The notes under the pieces are model-generated. The model saw nothing but the letters and a program-made list of their open reading frames with translations, did no database searches and was not told the DNA's origin. From positions 1 through 18,750 of the forward strand of contig CAAGGJ010000180.1 of assembly GCA_900769345.1 (NCBI GenBank): 18,750 nucleotides of DNA, in the 5' to 3' direction. The DNA is from Bacteroidales bacterium (lineage in GTDB: Bacteria; Bacteroidota; Bacteroidia; Bacteroidales; Muribaculaceae). Below, piece after piece: positions 6,648 to 13,605 of the stretch. How positions within the stretch are numbered: position 1 is the stretch's first letter; each line of letters starts with the position of its first letter. The position numbers and the translations under genes are program-made.

Positions 6648-8702
6648 ATGGCAGCATTAGAAAAAATCAGACAAAAAGCCGTTCTTTTGACCGTAGCAAT
6701 AGGTGTGGCACTTCTTGCCTTCATCCTCGGTGACGCCGAAAGAGTGGTATCTTCAGTGTTTGGCAACAACAACACTATCGCCAAAGTAGATGGCGAAAAA
6801 ATCGATGCAATCGAGTTCCAAAACCGTTATGAACTTGCAAGCCAGCAACTTCAAAACCAAGGTCAACAAGTGGACGCAGCATTGATACAACAGCAAGTGA
6901 TGGAGCAAATGATTCAAGAACGCCTCCTCAACAAGGAAATCGAAAAGGTGGGCATCGAAGTATCTAACAGCGAAATCACCGAATCGATGACAGGCGCTAA
7001 CGCCAACTATATGGTTACGCAGTTTGCGCAATCGCTTGGCGTTCAATCGGCAGCTCAACTTTATGACCTCCTCTTCAACCCCGGCAAGTATGGCGCAACA
7101 CCCGAACAAGTGAGCGAAGCCAAGGGTCAATGGGAAAAGATTAAGGAAGAAGTGGTGAAGAACCTCAAGTACACCAAGCTCCAAAACCTTATCGCCGGTG
7201 CTATTCAAGCCAACAAGCTCGATCGCGAGCAACTTAACGAAGAAAATGCAGTGACCAACACCATCAACTTCGTAAAGCAAAGCTACGAATCGCTCAATGA
7301 CGAAAAATATAAGCCAAGCGATGCTGAAATAAAGGCACAATACGAAAAGGACAAAGCATCTTTCCGTCTCGACGAAGAAATGCGCAAGATACACTACGTG
7401 GCAGTTGACGTGGTTCCATCTAAGAGCGACCTCGACAAAGCAGCTGCTATGATAGGCGAAACCATCGACTCACTTCGCCTCGAAAACGGTGTTGACTTGG
7501 TGCGCAACAACAGCGAACTCGTTATCAACGAGGCAGCCGTACGCCTAAGCGACATCCGCGACACCGAAGTGAAGAACTTCGTGGCTAACGCAGCCGTAGG
7601 AGAAGTATCAGAGCCGAAATTCGAAAACAGCACAGCCACCTACACCATCACCAAGCTCACAGGCAAGAGCATGGCAGTAGACTCAGTAAAGGTTAACGTA
7701 GTGGCAGTGCAAGGCGCCAAGTCGCTCCAAGACTCAGTGCTCAACCTTCTCAACGAAGGCAAGACCCTTGCCGACCTTAAGGACGTGAAGGGCGTGAGCG
7801 GTCAGGAAGACCAATGGCAAGTGATCTTGAATGTTGCCGACAGCGTAAAGACCAAGCTTACCAACGCACCTGCAGGTTACTTCGCACTCGACAGCAATGC
7901 CGATGCAGCATTCCTCTGCAAAGTGCTCGAAAAGAAGGCTCCAAAGACCATCTACAACATTGCAGCTATCGAACACAAGGTATATCCAAGCACCGAGACC
8001 ACTACCGGTCTTAACGACAAGCTCCAAGACTTTATCGCAACCAACAACACAGCCGAGACATTCGAAGCCAACGCTGTTAAGGCTGGTTACAACTGCATAG
8101 CAAGCACTATCACTCCAAGCACTGCGCAAATCGACCGCATCGAAAATTCGCGCAAGGCCGTGCAATGGTTGTTCGAATCGAAAGTGGGCAAAGTATCGCC
8201 TATCCTTACCGAAAACAAGGATAAGCTCCTCGTAGTAGCTCTCGACGCTGCTTACACCGACTATGCTCCTATCAGCGACGAACAAGTGAAGTTGGCCGAA
8301 ACCATCAAGGCAGCCAACGAAAAGAAGGCAGCCGACTTGATGTCTAAGCTCGACGGCAAGAAGAGCCTCAGCGAATTTGCTACCGCAATGGGCGTGGCAG
8401 TCGACACCACTCAAGTAACCTTCGGCCAAATGTTCATTCCTAAGGTGGGCGCAGGTGAGTCGGAACTCACTGCAGCAGTAGCTACAGCCAAGCCTAACAC
8501 CGTGGTTGGTCCTGTTAAGGGCAACACAGGCGTGTATGCTTTCGTAGTAACCAACAGCGAAAAGAGCGAACGCAAGGTAACCGACCAAGAAGCCAACCGC
8601 ACATTCGCAGCATCACGCGGTAATCAAGCCGTGATGAGAAACGTGGTGGCTATCCTCCGCAAGTCGGTTAAGGTAGAAAAAGATATGCTTCGTTTCTTCT
8701 AA
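6648..8702 (+). CDS. PpiD-like membrane-anchored SurA N-terminal domain / peptidyl-prolyl isomerase
   Basis: 684 residues, in the usual size range of Bacteroidetes PpiD-like proteins. A short cytoplasmic N-terminus (MAALEKIRQKA) leads into one transmembrane helix (about 11-28, AVLLTVAIGVALLAFILG). The rest is periplasmic. Residues ~43-200 form a SurA_N-type chaperone domain (AKVDGEKIDAIEFQNRY, then repeated Gln-rich helices and MEQMIQERLLNKEIEKVGI). The central and C-terminal parts contain parvulin-like segments, but I cannot point to a complete set of rotamase active-site residues, so it may act mainly as a chaperone. It is transcribed alone, with a strong promoter before it and a hairpin terminator after it. 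The role, folding of exported and outer-membrane proteins, is inferred from family knowledge. Confidence 0.88.
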   Translation: MAALEKIRQKAVLLTVAIGVALLAFILGDAERVVSSVFGNNNTIAKVDGEKIDAIEFQNRYELASQQLQNQGQQVDAALIQQQVMEQMIQERLLNKEIEKVGIEVSNSEITESMTGANANYMVTQFAQSLGVQSAAQLYDLLFNPGKYGATPEQVSEAKGQWEKIKEEVVKNLKYTKLQNLIAGAIQANKLDREQLNEENAVTNTINFVKQSYESLNDEKYKPSDAEIKAQYEKDKASFRLDEEMRKIHYVAVDVVPSKSDLDKAAAMIGETIDSLRLENGVDLVRNNSELVINEAAVRLSDIRDTEVKNFVANAAVGEVSEPKFENSTATYTITKLTGKSMAVDSVKVNVVAVQGAKSLQDSVLNLLNEGKTLADLKDVKGVSGQEDQWQVILNVADSVKTKLTNAPAGYFALDSNADAAFLCKVLEKKAPKTIYNIAAIEHKVYPSTETTTGLNDKLQDFIATNNTAETFEANAVKAGYNCIASTITPSTAQIDRIENSRKAVQWLFESKVGKVSPILTENKDKLLVVALDAAYTDYAPISDEQVKLAETIKAANEKKAADLMSKLDGKKSLSEFATAMGVAVDTTQVTFGQMFIPKVGAGESELTAAVATAKPNTVVGPVKGNTGVYAFVVTNSEKSERKVTDQEANRTFAASRGNQAVMRNVVAILRKSVKVEKDMLRFF

Positions 8703-8726
8703 ACGAACCCACATAACTCACACTCG

Positions 8727-8779
8727 TCAAGAGGTTGTGCCCGGTATTTTTTTTCATCGGCGCAACCTCTTGATTTTTT
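8727..8779 (+). terminator. Rho-independent terminator after the PpiD-like gene
   Basis: Arms tcaagaggttgtg (8727-8739) and cgcaacctcttga (8761-8773) pair over 13 bp with one G-U; a run of six T follows (8774-8779). The loop itself contains a T-tract. Confidence 0.85.
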
Positions 8780-8884
8780 GCTCGCTACGAAGTGCCGAAA
8801 ACATCCCCTGAGGGCGCAAACTGTCATTTTTCCACCATTCCACCCCCGCAACACCCATTTTCGGACTGATTATTGAGAAAAGCG

Positions 8885-8916
8885 TTTGCAGTTTTGGGGA
8901 ATAATGTGTAAATTTG
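8885..8916 (+). promoter_or_regulatory. sufE promoter
   Basis: -33 TTTG (8885-8888) and -7 TAAATTTG (8909-8916) with a 20-bp spacer, 29 bases before the sufE ATG. Confidence 0.7.
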
Positions 8917-8945
8917 GAAGTTGTAAAATATAATCTGTAAATTAT

Positions 8946-9368
8946 ATGGCTACTATCAACGAAATACAAGATGAGATAATCAGCGAATTCACCGACTTCG
9001 ACGATTGGATGGACCGCTACGCCTATATCATCGACCTGGGCAACGAAGTTCCGGCGCTCGATGAGCAGCACAAGACCCCCGACAACATCATAGAAGGCTG
9101 CCAGAGCCGCGTATGGCTCGTGGCACGATATGACAACGGTCTACTCTACTTCGACGCCGACAGCGACGCTATAATAGTGAAAGGCATCATATCGCTGCTG
9201 ATGCGCGTGCTGAGCGGTCACACCCCACAAGAAATACTCGGCAGCGAACTCTACTTTGTGGACCGCATAGGCCTCAGCGAACACCTCTCGCCCACCCGCA
9301 GCAACGGCCTCGTGGCTATGATAAAACAGATGCGAGTGTATGCCCTCGCCTATCAAGCCAAAGGCTGA
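8946..9368 (+). CDS. sufE: SufE family cysteine desulfurase activator
   Basis: 140-residue cytosolic sulfur-transfer protein. In the SUF Fe-S cluster pathway SufE takes the persulfide from the desulfurase SufS onto a conserved Cys and passes it to the scaffold. Here that residue is C52 in IIEGCQSRVW, the diagnostic SufE motif. The N-terminal DDWMDRYAYIIDLG and the later SLLMRVLSGHTPQEIL also match the family, and the length is normal. The start at 8946 lies right behind a canonical promoter. No other suf gene lies in the window, so its SufS partner must be encoded elsewhere. A POT transporter gene follows after 69 bases with no terminator or clear promoter between them, so read-through is likely. 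Confidence 0.93.
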   Translation: MATINEIQDEIISEFTDFDDWMDRYAYIIDLGNEVPALDEQHKTPDNIIEGCQSRVWLVARYDNGLLYFDADSDAIIVKGIISLLMRVLSGHTPQEILGSELYFVDRIGLSEHLSPTRSNGLVAMIKQMRVYALAYQAKG

Positions 9369-9437
9369 GCAACCCCTCTCCGTCACCCCGACAATTTAAC
9401 AAATCACAAATATTAACTCTACTAACACAGTATCCTT

Positions 9438-10958
9438 ATGTTTAAATCGCATCCTAAAGGTCTATTACCTGCAGCGCTTGCCAATATGGGCGAACGCTTC
9501 GGTTACTACATCATGAATGCAGTGCTTGTATTGTTCCTTTGCTCGAAATTCGGTCTTAGCGACGAGACAAGCGGCTTTATCTACTCAGTATTCTACTGCG
9601 GTATCTATGTACTCAGCTTGGTGGGTGGATTGATTGCCGACCGCACACAGAATTACAAAGGCACCATCACCACCGGTCTCATCACTATGGCTGCCGGTTA
9701 TGTGCTCCTCTCTATTCCTATCCTTTCCACAGCCGAAAACATCACTTGGCTTTTGACCCTCACCTGCATTGCACTGTTCCTCATCGCATTTGGTAACGGT
9801 CTGTTCAAGGGCAACTTGCAAGCCATCGTGGGTCAGATGTACGACAATCCACAATATGAAAAGCAACGCGACTCGGGCTTCCAGATTTTCTACGTATTTA
9901 TCAACGTAGGAGGCTTGATAGCACCATTCATCGCACCTATGCTTCGCGAATGGTGGCTCACAGCCAACGGATTGGCTTACAATGCCGAATTGCCCGCCCT
10001 CTGCCACCAATACCTGGCACAAGGTGCCGAAATGGCTAATATGGCAAACCTCACAGCCCTCGTAGAACAAGTGAATGTGGGTGGCGCCGTAAGTGATATG
10101 ACAGCATTCTGCACACAATACCTCGACGTATTCAACACCGGTATTCACTACTCGTTCATCGCTTCGGTAGTGGCTATGCTCATCTCGCTTTGCGTGTTTA
10201 TTGCATTCAATAAGTTGTTCCCCACTCCGGGCAAGAAAGAAAAGGCAGCTACAGTAGAATACACCCAAGAAGAAAAGTTGGCTATGGCTAAGGAAATCAA
10301 GCAACGCCTCTATGCCTTGTTTGCCATCCTCGGCATCGTAATCTTCTTCTGGTTCTCATTCCACCAGAACGGCCAGTCGCTCTCACTCTTCGCTCGCGAC
10401 TTCGTCAACACCACATCTATAGCACCCGAAATATGGCAAGCAGTTAACCCATTCTTCGTTATCGTGCTCACACCTATCATCATGGCAATATTTGGAGCAT
10501 TCAGCCGCCGCGGCCGCGAAATCTCCACTCCTATGAAGATAGCCATCGGTATGGGCATCGCCGGATTGGCATTCTTGTTCCTCACAGTCTACTCTATGAT
10601 GATGGGTTATCCATCGGCTGAGATATTCAAGGGTATGGATGTAGCAGCCAAGGAAGCCCTCAAGGCAGGTCCATGGGTACTTATCGTAATCTACTTCTTC
10701 CTCACCGTGGCTGAATTGTTTATATCGCCTCTCGGATTGTCGTTCGTGTCGAAAGTGGCTCCAAAACACTTGCAAGGTCTTTGCCAAGGTCTATGGCTCG
10801 GTGCTACAGCCATCGGAAACTTGTTCTTGTGGATTGGCCCGTTGATGTACAACGCATGGAACCTCTGGAAGTGCTGGACCGTGTTCTTGGTAGTATGCCT
10901 CGTATCTATGACTATTATGCTCGGCATGGTTAAGTGGCTCGAACGCGTCACCAAGTAA
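9438..10958 (+). CDS. POT/PTR2 family (peptide MFS) transporter with altered proton-coupling residues
   Basis: 506-residue inner-membrane protein, normal for the proton-dependent oligopeptide transporter family of the major facilitator superfamily. Family marks: NMGERFGYY (16-24) in helix 1, GGLIADR (63-69), K124 in FKGN of helix 4 (a conserved POT lysine) and the PTR2 signature IFYVFINVGGLIAP (150-163). Two acidic positions important in studied members differ. The first Glu of ExxERFxYY is N16, and the Asp/Glu of the helix-7 motif (D298 in human PEPT1) is H309 in FWFSFHQNG. An extracytoplasmic insert of about 60 residues (170-232) separates helices 5 and 6. Di- or tripeptides are the likely substrates, but coupling may not be standard. 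A strong terminator follows at 11025. Confidence 0.9.
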   Translation: MFKSHPKGLLPAALANMGERFGYYIMNAVLVLFLCSKFGLSDETSGFIYSVFYCGIYVLSLVGGLIADRTQNYKGTITTGLITMAAGYVLLSIPILSTAENITWLLTLTCIALFLIAFGNGLFKGNLQAIVGQMYDNPQYEKQRDSGFQIFYVFINVGGLIAPFIAPMLREWWLTANGLAYNAELPALCHQYLAQGAEMANMANLTALVEQVNVGGAVSDMTAFCTQYLDVFNTGIHYSFIASVVAMLISLCVFIAFNKLFPTPGKKEKAATVEYTQEEKLAMAKEIKQRLYALFAILGIVIFFWFSFHQNGQSLSLFARDFVNTTSIAPEIWQAVNPFFVIVLTPIIMAIFGAFSRRGREISTPMKIAIGMGIAGLAFLFLTVYSMMMGYPSAEIFKGMDVAAKEALKAGPWVLIVIYFFLTVAELFISPLGLSFVSKVAPKHLQGLCQGLWLGATAIGNLFLWIGPLMYNAWNLWKCWTVFLVVCLVSMTIMLGMVKWLERVTK

Positions 10959-11024
10959 TCCCGCACGTCAATCACACTTTGAGCCACAGCGCATAAGCCG
11001 CCAAACTCAAATACCTACCATATC

Positions 11025-11065
11025 GAGATGTGTCCCGCACTCACGGGACGCATCTCTTGTTTTTA
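11025..11065 (+). terminator. Rho-independent terminator after the POT transporter
   Basis: Arms gagatgtgtcccg (11025-11037) and cgggacgcatctc (11044-11056) pair over 13 bp with one G-U around a 6-base loop; TTGTTTTTA follows. Confidence 0.88.
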
Positions 11066-11105
11066 TTACACATATACCATTCAAATTATTTTTTTCAAAC
11101 TTTAT

Positions 11106-11137
11106 TGCAAAAAATTTGCATCTGCAAAACTTTTGCA
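11106..11137 (+). promoter_or_regulatory. Overlapping TGCAAA palindromes, probable Fur-family operator
   Basis: Three inverted repeats overlap head to tail. TGCAAA-AAA-TTTGCA occupies 11106-11120, TTTGCA-TC-TGCAAA 11115-11128, and the perfect 7-1-7 palindrome TGCAAAACTTTTGCA 11123-11137. A further TTTGCA at 11143 overlaps the -7 box. The 7-1-7 layout is the classical shape of Fur/PerR/Zur boxes, and the third palindrome fills the spacer between -33 and -7, so bound protein would block the promoter. The next gene is itself a Fur-family regulator, which suggests autorepression. Confidence 0.7.
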
Positions 11138-11146
11138 CTATATTTG
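11115..11146 (+). promoter_or_regulatory. Promoter of the Fur-like/QueD-like pair
   Basis: -33 TTTG (11115-11118) and -7 TATATTTG (11139-11146), spacer 20 bp. The ATG at 11154 lies only 7 bases past the -7 box, so the transcript should be leaderless or nearly so. Confidence 0.72.
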
Positions 11147-11153
11147 CATTGCT

Positions 11154-11570
11154 ATGATGAGAATCGACGACATAATCAAGCAAGCAGGACTTAGAGCCAC
11201 GCCCCAACGGCGATTAGTTTATATGGCTATGACCGAACTACGCCACGCATCAATAGATGATATAATGGGATACATAGCGAGCCGGGATAGCGGAATAAAC
11301 CTTTCCACCATCTACCGCATTCTCGACTCCTTTTGTGAAGCACACCTGTTATCTCTCGTGTTTCACCCAACGACGGGGAAGTGCTACTACGATATAACCG
11401 TAGCCGAGCATCACCATGTGTATGACGACAGTGGCATCTCCGACTACGACGACCCTGCCCTCAGCGAACTTGTGCGCCAATATCTCAAGGAGCACAACTT
11501 TCAAGATATAGACATCGATAAAATACAGGTACAAATAACAATCAACAATAATAAACCTAATAAAACATGA
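11154..11570 (+). CDS. Fur/PerR-family transcriptional regulator without structural zinc cysteines
   Basis: 138 residues from the MM at 11154. The open frame extends upstream to 11028, but that stretch runs through the terminator, operator and promoter, so it cannot be coding. The N-terminal winged helix reads IIKQAGLRATPQRRLVYMAM, then INLSTIYRILDSF as recognition helix. The C-terminal dimerisation and metal domain keeps candidate ligands matching the PerR regulatory site: H31 (HASIDDI), D80, H86 and H88 (EHHH), and an Asp in SDYDD (97-100). The two CxxC pairs that hold structural zinc in Fur and PerR are absent; the first is replaced by YDDS. The sensed signal is unknown; peroxide, Fe, Mn and Zn are all possible. 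Its stop overlaps the next ATG by 4 bases. Confidence 0.88.
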   Translation: MMRIDDIIKQAGLRATPQRRLVYMAMTELRHASIDDIMGYIASRDSGINLSTIYRILDSFCEAHLLSLVFHPTTGKCYYDITVAEHHHVYDDSGISDYDDPALSELVRQYLKEHNFQDIDIDKIQVQITINNNKPNKT

Positions 11571-12139
11571 CTACAATGAGAAGTATCACATCATTTGATT
11601 TGCAATATGCACATCGTTTTTACGGCTTCAAAGGCGAAGCACAATATCTGCACGGACACACCGGCAAATTGACAATTGAAGTAGAAGACACCGTTAACGA
11701 AGGCGTGAATATGGTGTTCCCTTGCAACGAAATTCAAAAAACAGCATGGGATGTGCTGAAAAACTTCGACCACGCATTAATATTGCGCGAAGATGACCCA
11801 TTGCTACCAGCAATCCTTGATGTTTACGAGAAACAAGGCATCAAAAACGGCCACCCACAAAACAAGATGAAAGGCGAGGCATTCAAGACCGCACTTGCCA
11901 CAGCCTATCCCGACGCTCGTTTGGTGGTAACCAAAGAAACTATGACCGTAGAAGGCATGATTAAGATTGTATATGACCTACTCAAAGACAAACTCAACAT
12001 TGCCAAAATCACATTCACAAGCGGTGTAAATGTTGGTTCCGCTGAATTCGACACGAAAAACAATATCGACCGTTGCCCTTGGTGCGGTATCGCACTCAAC
12101 GAAAACGGCGTATGTCCTAAGTGCGGATATAAGAAATAA
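11567..12139 (+). CDS. QueD/PTPS-like protein with C-terminal zinc ribbon
   Basis: 190 residues. Residues 5-165 resemble 6-carboxytetrahydropterin synthase (QueD), the tunnelling-fold enzyme that converts dihydroneopterin triphosphate in queuosine/7-deazaguanine synthesis. The zinc-binding histidines are present: H16 (YAHRF), H29 and H31 (LHGHT). The Asp-His pair is present as D68-H69 (FDHALIL), and MTVEGM matches the later PTxEN region. The catalytic Cys expected in CxxxHGH is A25, and the terminal Glu-Thr region is altered (TFTSGVNVGSAEF). The C-terminus adds a zinc ribbon, C170-PW-C173 and C183-PK-C186, absent from E. coli QueD. It overlaps the Fur-like gene by ATGA and shares its operator, so it should respond to the metal or redox signal. 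It could be a divergent QueD or a paralogue with another activity. Confidence 0.85.
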   Translation: MTTMRSITSFDLQYAHRFYGFKGEAQYLHGHTGKLTIEVEDTVNEGVNMVFPCNEIQKTAWDVLKNFDHALILREDDPLLPAILDVYEKQGIKNGHPQNKMKGEAFKTALATAYPDARLVVTKETMTVEGMIKIVYDLLKDKLNIAKITFTSGVNVGSAEFDTKNNIDRCPWCGIALNENGVCPKCGYKK

Positions 12140-12161
12140 GCGTTATATACCATAGGATAAT

Positions 12162-12211
12162 CAAGAGGCTGCCTATTGCGCGAGAATCGCAGGCGGTCTC
12201 TTGCTGTTTTT
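12162..12211 (+). terminator. Rho-independent terminator after the QueD-like gene
   Basis: Arms caagaggctgcc (12162-12173) and ggcggtctcttg (12192-12203) pair over 12 bp with two G-U pairs; a T-run follows at 12206-12211. Confidence 0.75.
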
Positions 12212-12432
12212 GCCCCAAATGCGCCTTCATTTGTGTGCATTGAGGCTCGGTGCCAGCAAGCCCACTCTGGAGGCTTAGACGGCAGATTATAACCGCGATT
12301 AAGCCTCTACAGGCTTACCCACGAAGTATTTGCGGAGAATTGTGCTCCTAAAGGAAGTGTGTGATTGGAGTCATTCTACGGAAATATGCGGTAAAATCCT
12401 CATCGGCTTAAAAGCCAGCCCGAGAGGCAACC
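12212..12432. other. Intergenic region between convergent genes, with one long hairpin
   Basis: About 220 bases with no supportable gene. It contains a 10-bp inverted repeat, TGGAGGCTTA (12268-12277) and TAAGCCTCTA (12300-12309), with CGG/CCG pairing inside the loop. No promoter box or RNA family was recognised. Confidence 0.5.
12393..12427 (-). terminator. Possible terminator of the psd-pssA-DUF4834 operon
   Basis: Read on the minus strand just after the DUF4834 stop, CCTC-T-CGG pairs with CCG-AT-GAGG (plus 12398-12427). TTTTA follows. The stem is imperfect and an inner GGCTT/AAGCC pairing competes with it. Confidence 0.4.
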
Positions 12433-12759
12433 TTACTTAATCTCCTCGAAGTCGGCATCGGAAACCTGACCTTCGTCGCCGGTAATCATGGCGCGATAGT
12501 CGGCAGCGGTTTTGCGGTCGGGGGCGTCGGTCGATGCCTCGCCGGGGAGTTCTTCAAATTCCACATACTCGCCGTCGTTGCTATCGAACACCTTTTCGCG
12601 ATCTTCACGATTGTCGGTGGCGTCACTTGATGCCCCGGTAAAAGCATCGCCAAATCGGCGTATATGCACTTTGGCTCGAAAGGCCAAGCGCAACACGCCC
12701 AAAAACACTAATGCGATGAATAATATAAATGCGAATGCTATTGCCTTGATAATGAACAT
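12433..12759 (-). CDS. DUF4834 family small membrane protein
   Basis: 108 residues: one N-terminal transmembrane helix (about 4-26, IKAIAFAFILFIALVFLGVLRL), a basic segment (FRAKVHIRRFG) and an acidic, probably disordered tail ending in VSDADFEEIK. This layout and its place behind psd and pssA match DUF4834, a Bacteroidetes family of unknown function. It lies 115 bases downstream of pssA on the same strand and is likely the last gene of that operon. A link to phospholipid synthesis is suggested only by position. Confidence 0.75.
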   Translation of the reverse strand: MFIIKAIAFAFILFIALVFLGVLRLAFRAKVHIRRFGDAFTGASSDATDNREDREKVFDSNDGEYVEFEELPGEASTDAPDRKTAADYRAMITGDEGQVSDADFEEIK

Positions 12760-12874
12760 AGTGATAGGATAAAAAATCTTTGTTTTGTGGAGTAATAAAA
12801 ATGGTGTTGACCGGATATAATTCTAAAGCCAGTCCGACCTACTCACAATAGATCGGTGGCGCATAGCGAGGGCA

Positions 12875-13579
12875 TCAATTTTTGTCGACAATCGATGCCA
12901 GGACATAGAAAATTATGGTCCAAGCCATGCCGGGAAGCCCCGATGTGAAGATGAAAAGGAAGAATGCCAGCACGAGGAAATACACCTTGTAGTTTTCCTT
13001 GAAATTGAGGTTCTTCACCTTGAGCGAGAACATGGGTATATTGCTCACCATAAGCAACGATACCACCAGCACCAGTGGGATTACTGCCCAGAATGGAGTG
13101 TTCAGGTTGTTGGCATACCACGAAGCGAATCCAATCCAGAAAATGGCGTTGGCGGGGATAGGCATACCAATGAAAGAGGTGGCTTGGCGGGTATCTACAT
13201 TGAATTTAGCCAATCGAACGGCGCCGAGTATGGGAATAATGAGCGCCGAATAGCACAGCCAGCTCTCGGGCGAAGATGCTTGCATAAGCGAGTACATAAT
13301 AAGACCCGGAGCAAGGCCGAAGCTCACGCAGTCGCATAGCGAATCGAGCTCCTTGCCAATAGCCGACACCACATTGAGCATGCGAGCGGCAAAGCCATCG
13401 AGGAAGTCGAACACAGCCGCAAGTCCTATCATAATGAAAGCTGCTTCGTAGGCCTCAATGCCCCAAAGCACCTCTTCGCGATATTTCAAAGCAAAAATGC
13501 AAGCCACAGCGCCACACAGCAGATTGAGGCATGTGATAGTGTTGGGTATATTTTTTTTAATTGCTGTCAGTAGATTCAT
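12875..13579 (-). CDS. pssA: CDP-diacylglycerol-serine O-phosphatidyltransferase
   Basis: 234-residue integral membrane enzyme. It makes phosphatidylserine from CDP-diacylglycerol and L-serine, the first committed step to phosphatidylethanolamine. The CDP-alcohol phosphotransferase signature is complete: D58, D61-G62, A65-R66, G75, D79 and D83, in the spacing D-x2-DG-x2-AR-x8-G-x3-D-x3-D. About seven or eight hydrophobic helices are visible, as in the subclass II PssA of Gram-positives and Bacteroidetes; it is not the E. coli phospholipase-D-like type. The gene starts 26 bases after the psd stop on the same strand, so the two consecutive pathway enzymes form one operon. Confidence 0.94.
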   Translation of the reverse strand: MNLLTAIKKNIPNTITCLNLLCGAVACIFALKYREEVLWGIEAYEAAFIMIGLAAVFDFLDGFAARMLNVVSAIGKELDSLCDCVSFGLAPGLIMYSLMQASSPESWLCYSALIIPILGAVRLAKFNVDTRQATSFIGMPIPANAIFWIGFASWYANNLNTPFWAVIPLVLVVSLLMVSNIPMFSLKVKNLNFKENYKVYFLVLAFFLFIFTSGLPGMAWTIIFYVLASIVDKN

Positions 13580-13605
13580 AGTGAAATGACATAAAAAATG
13601 ACTTA

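Noticed and set aside
7734..8588. 284-codon minus-strand frame opposite the PpiD-like gene
   Set aside because: Shadow of a long, well-supported gene; no promoter or family signal.
8754..9071. 105-codon minus-strand frame before sufE
   Set aside because: It overlaps the terminator, the sufE promoter and the sufE start on the other strand and has no motif.
9585..10304. 239-codon minus-strand frame opposite the POT transporter
   Set aside because: Shadow frame; the plus strand shows clear transporter motifs.
11028..11153. Upstream extension of the Fur-like reading frame
   Set aside because: It crosses the POT terminator, the operator and the promoter; family alignment starts at MMRIDD.
12212..12432. 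tRNA or cobalamin-riboswitch-like segment
   Set aside because: No cloverleaf or conserved B12-box sequence could be built; only a simple hairpin is present.
12512..12772. 86-codon plus-strand frame opposite DUF4834
   Set aside because: Ser/Asn-rich shadow of the minus-strand gene, which has a proper transmembrane helix and operon position.
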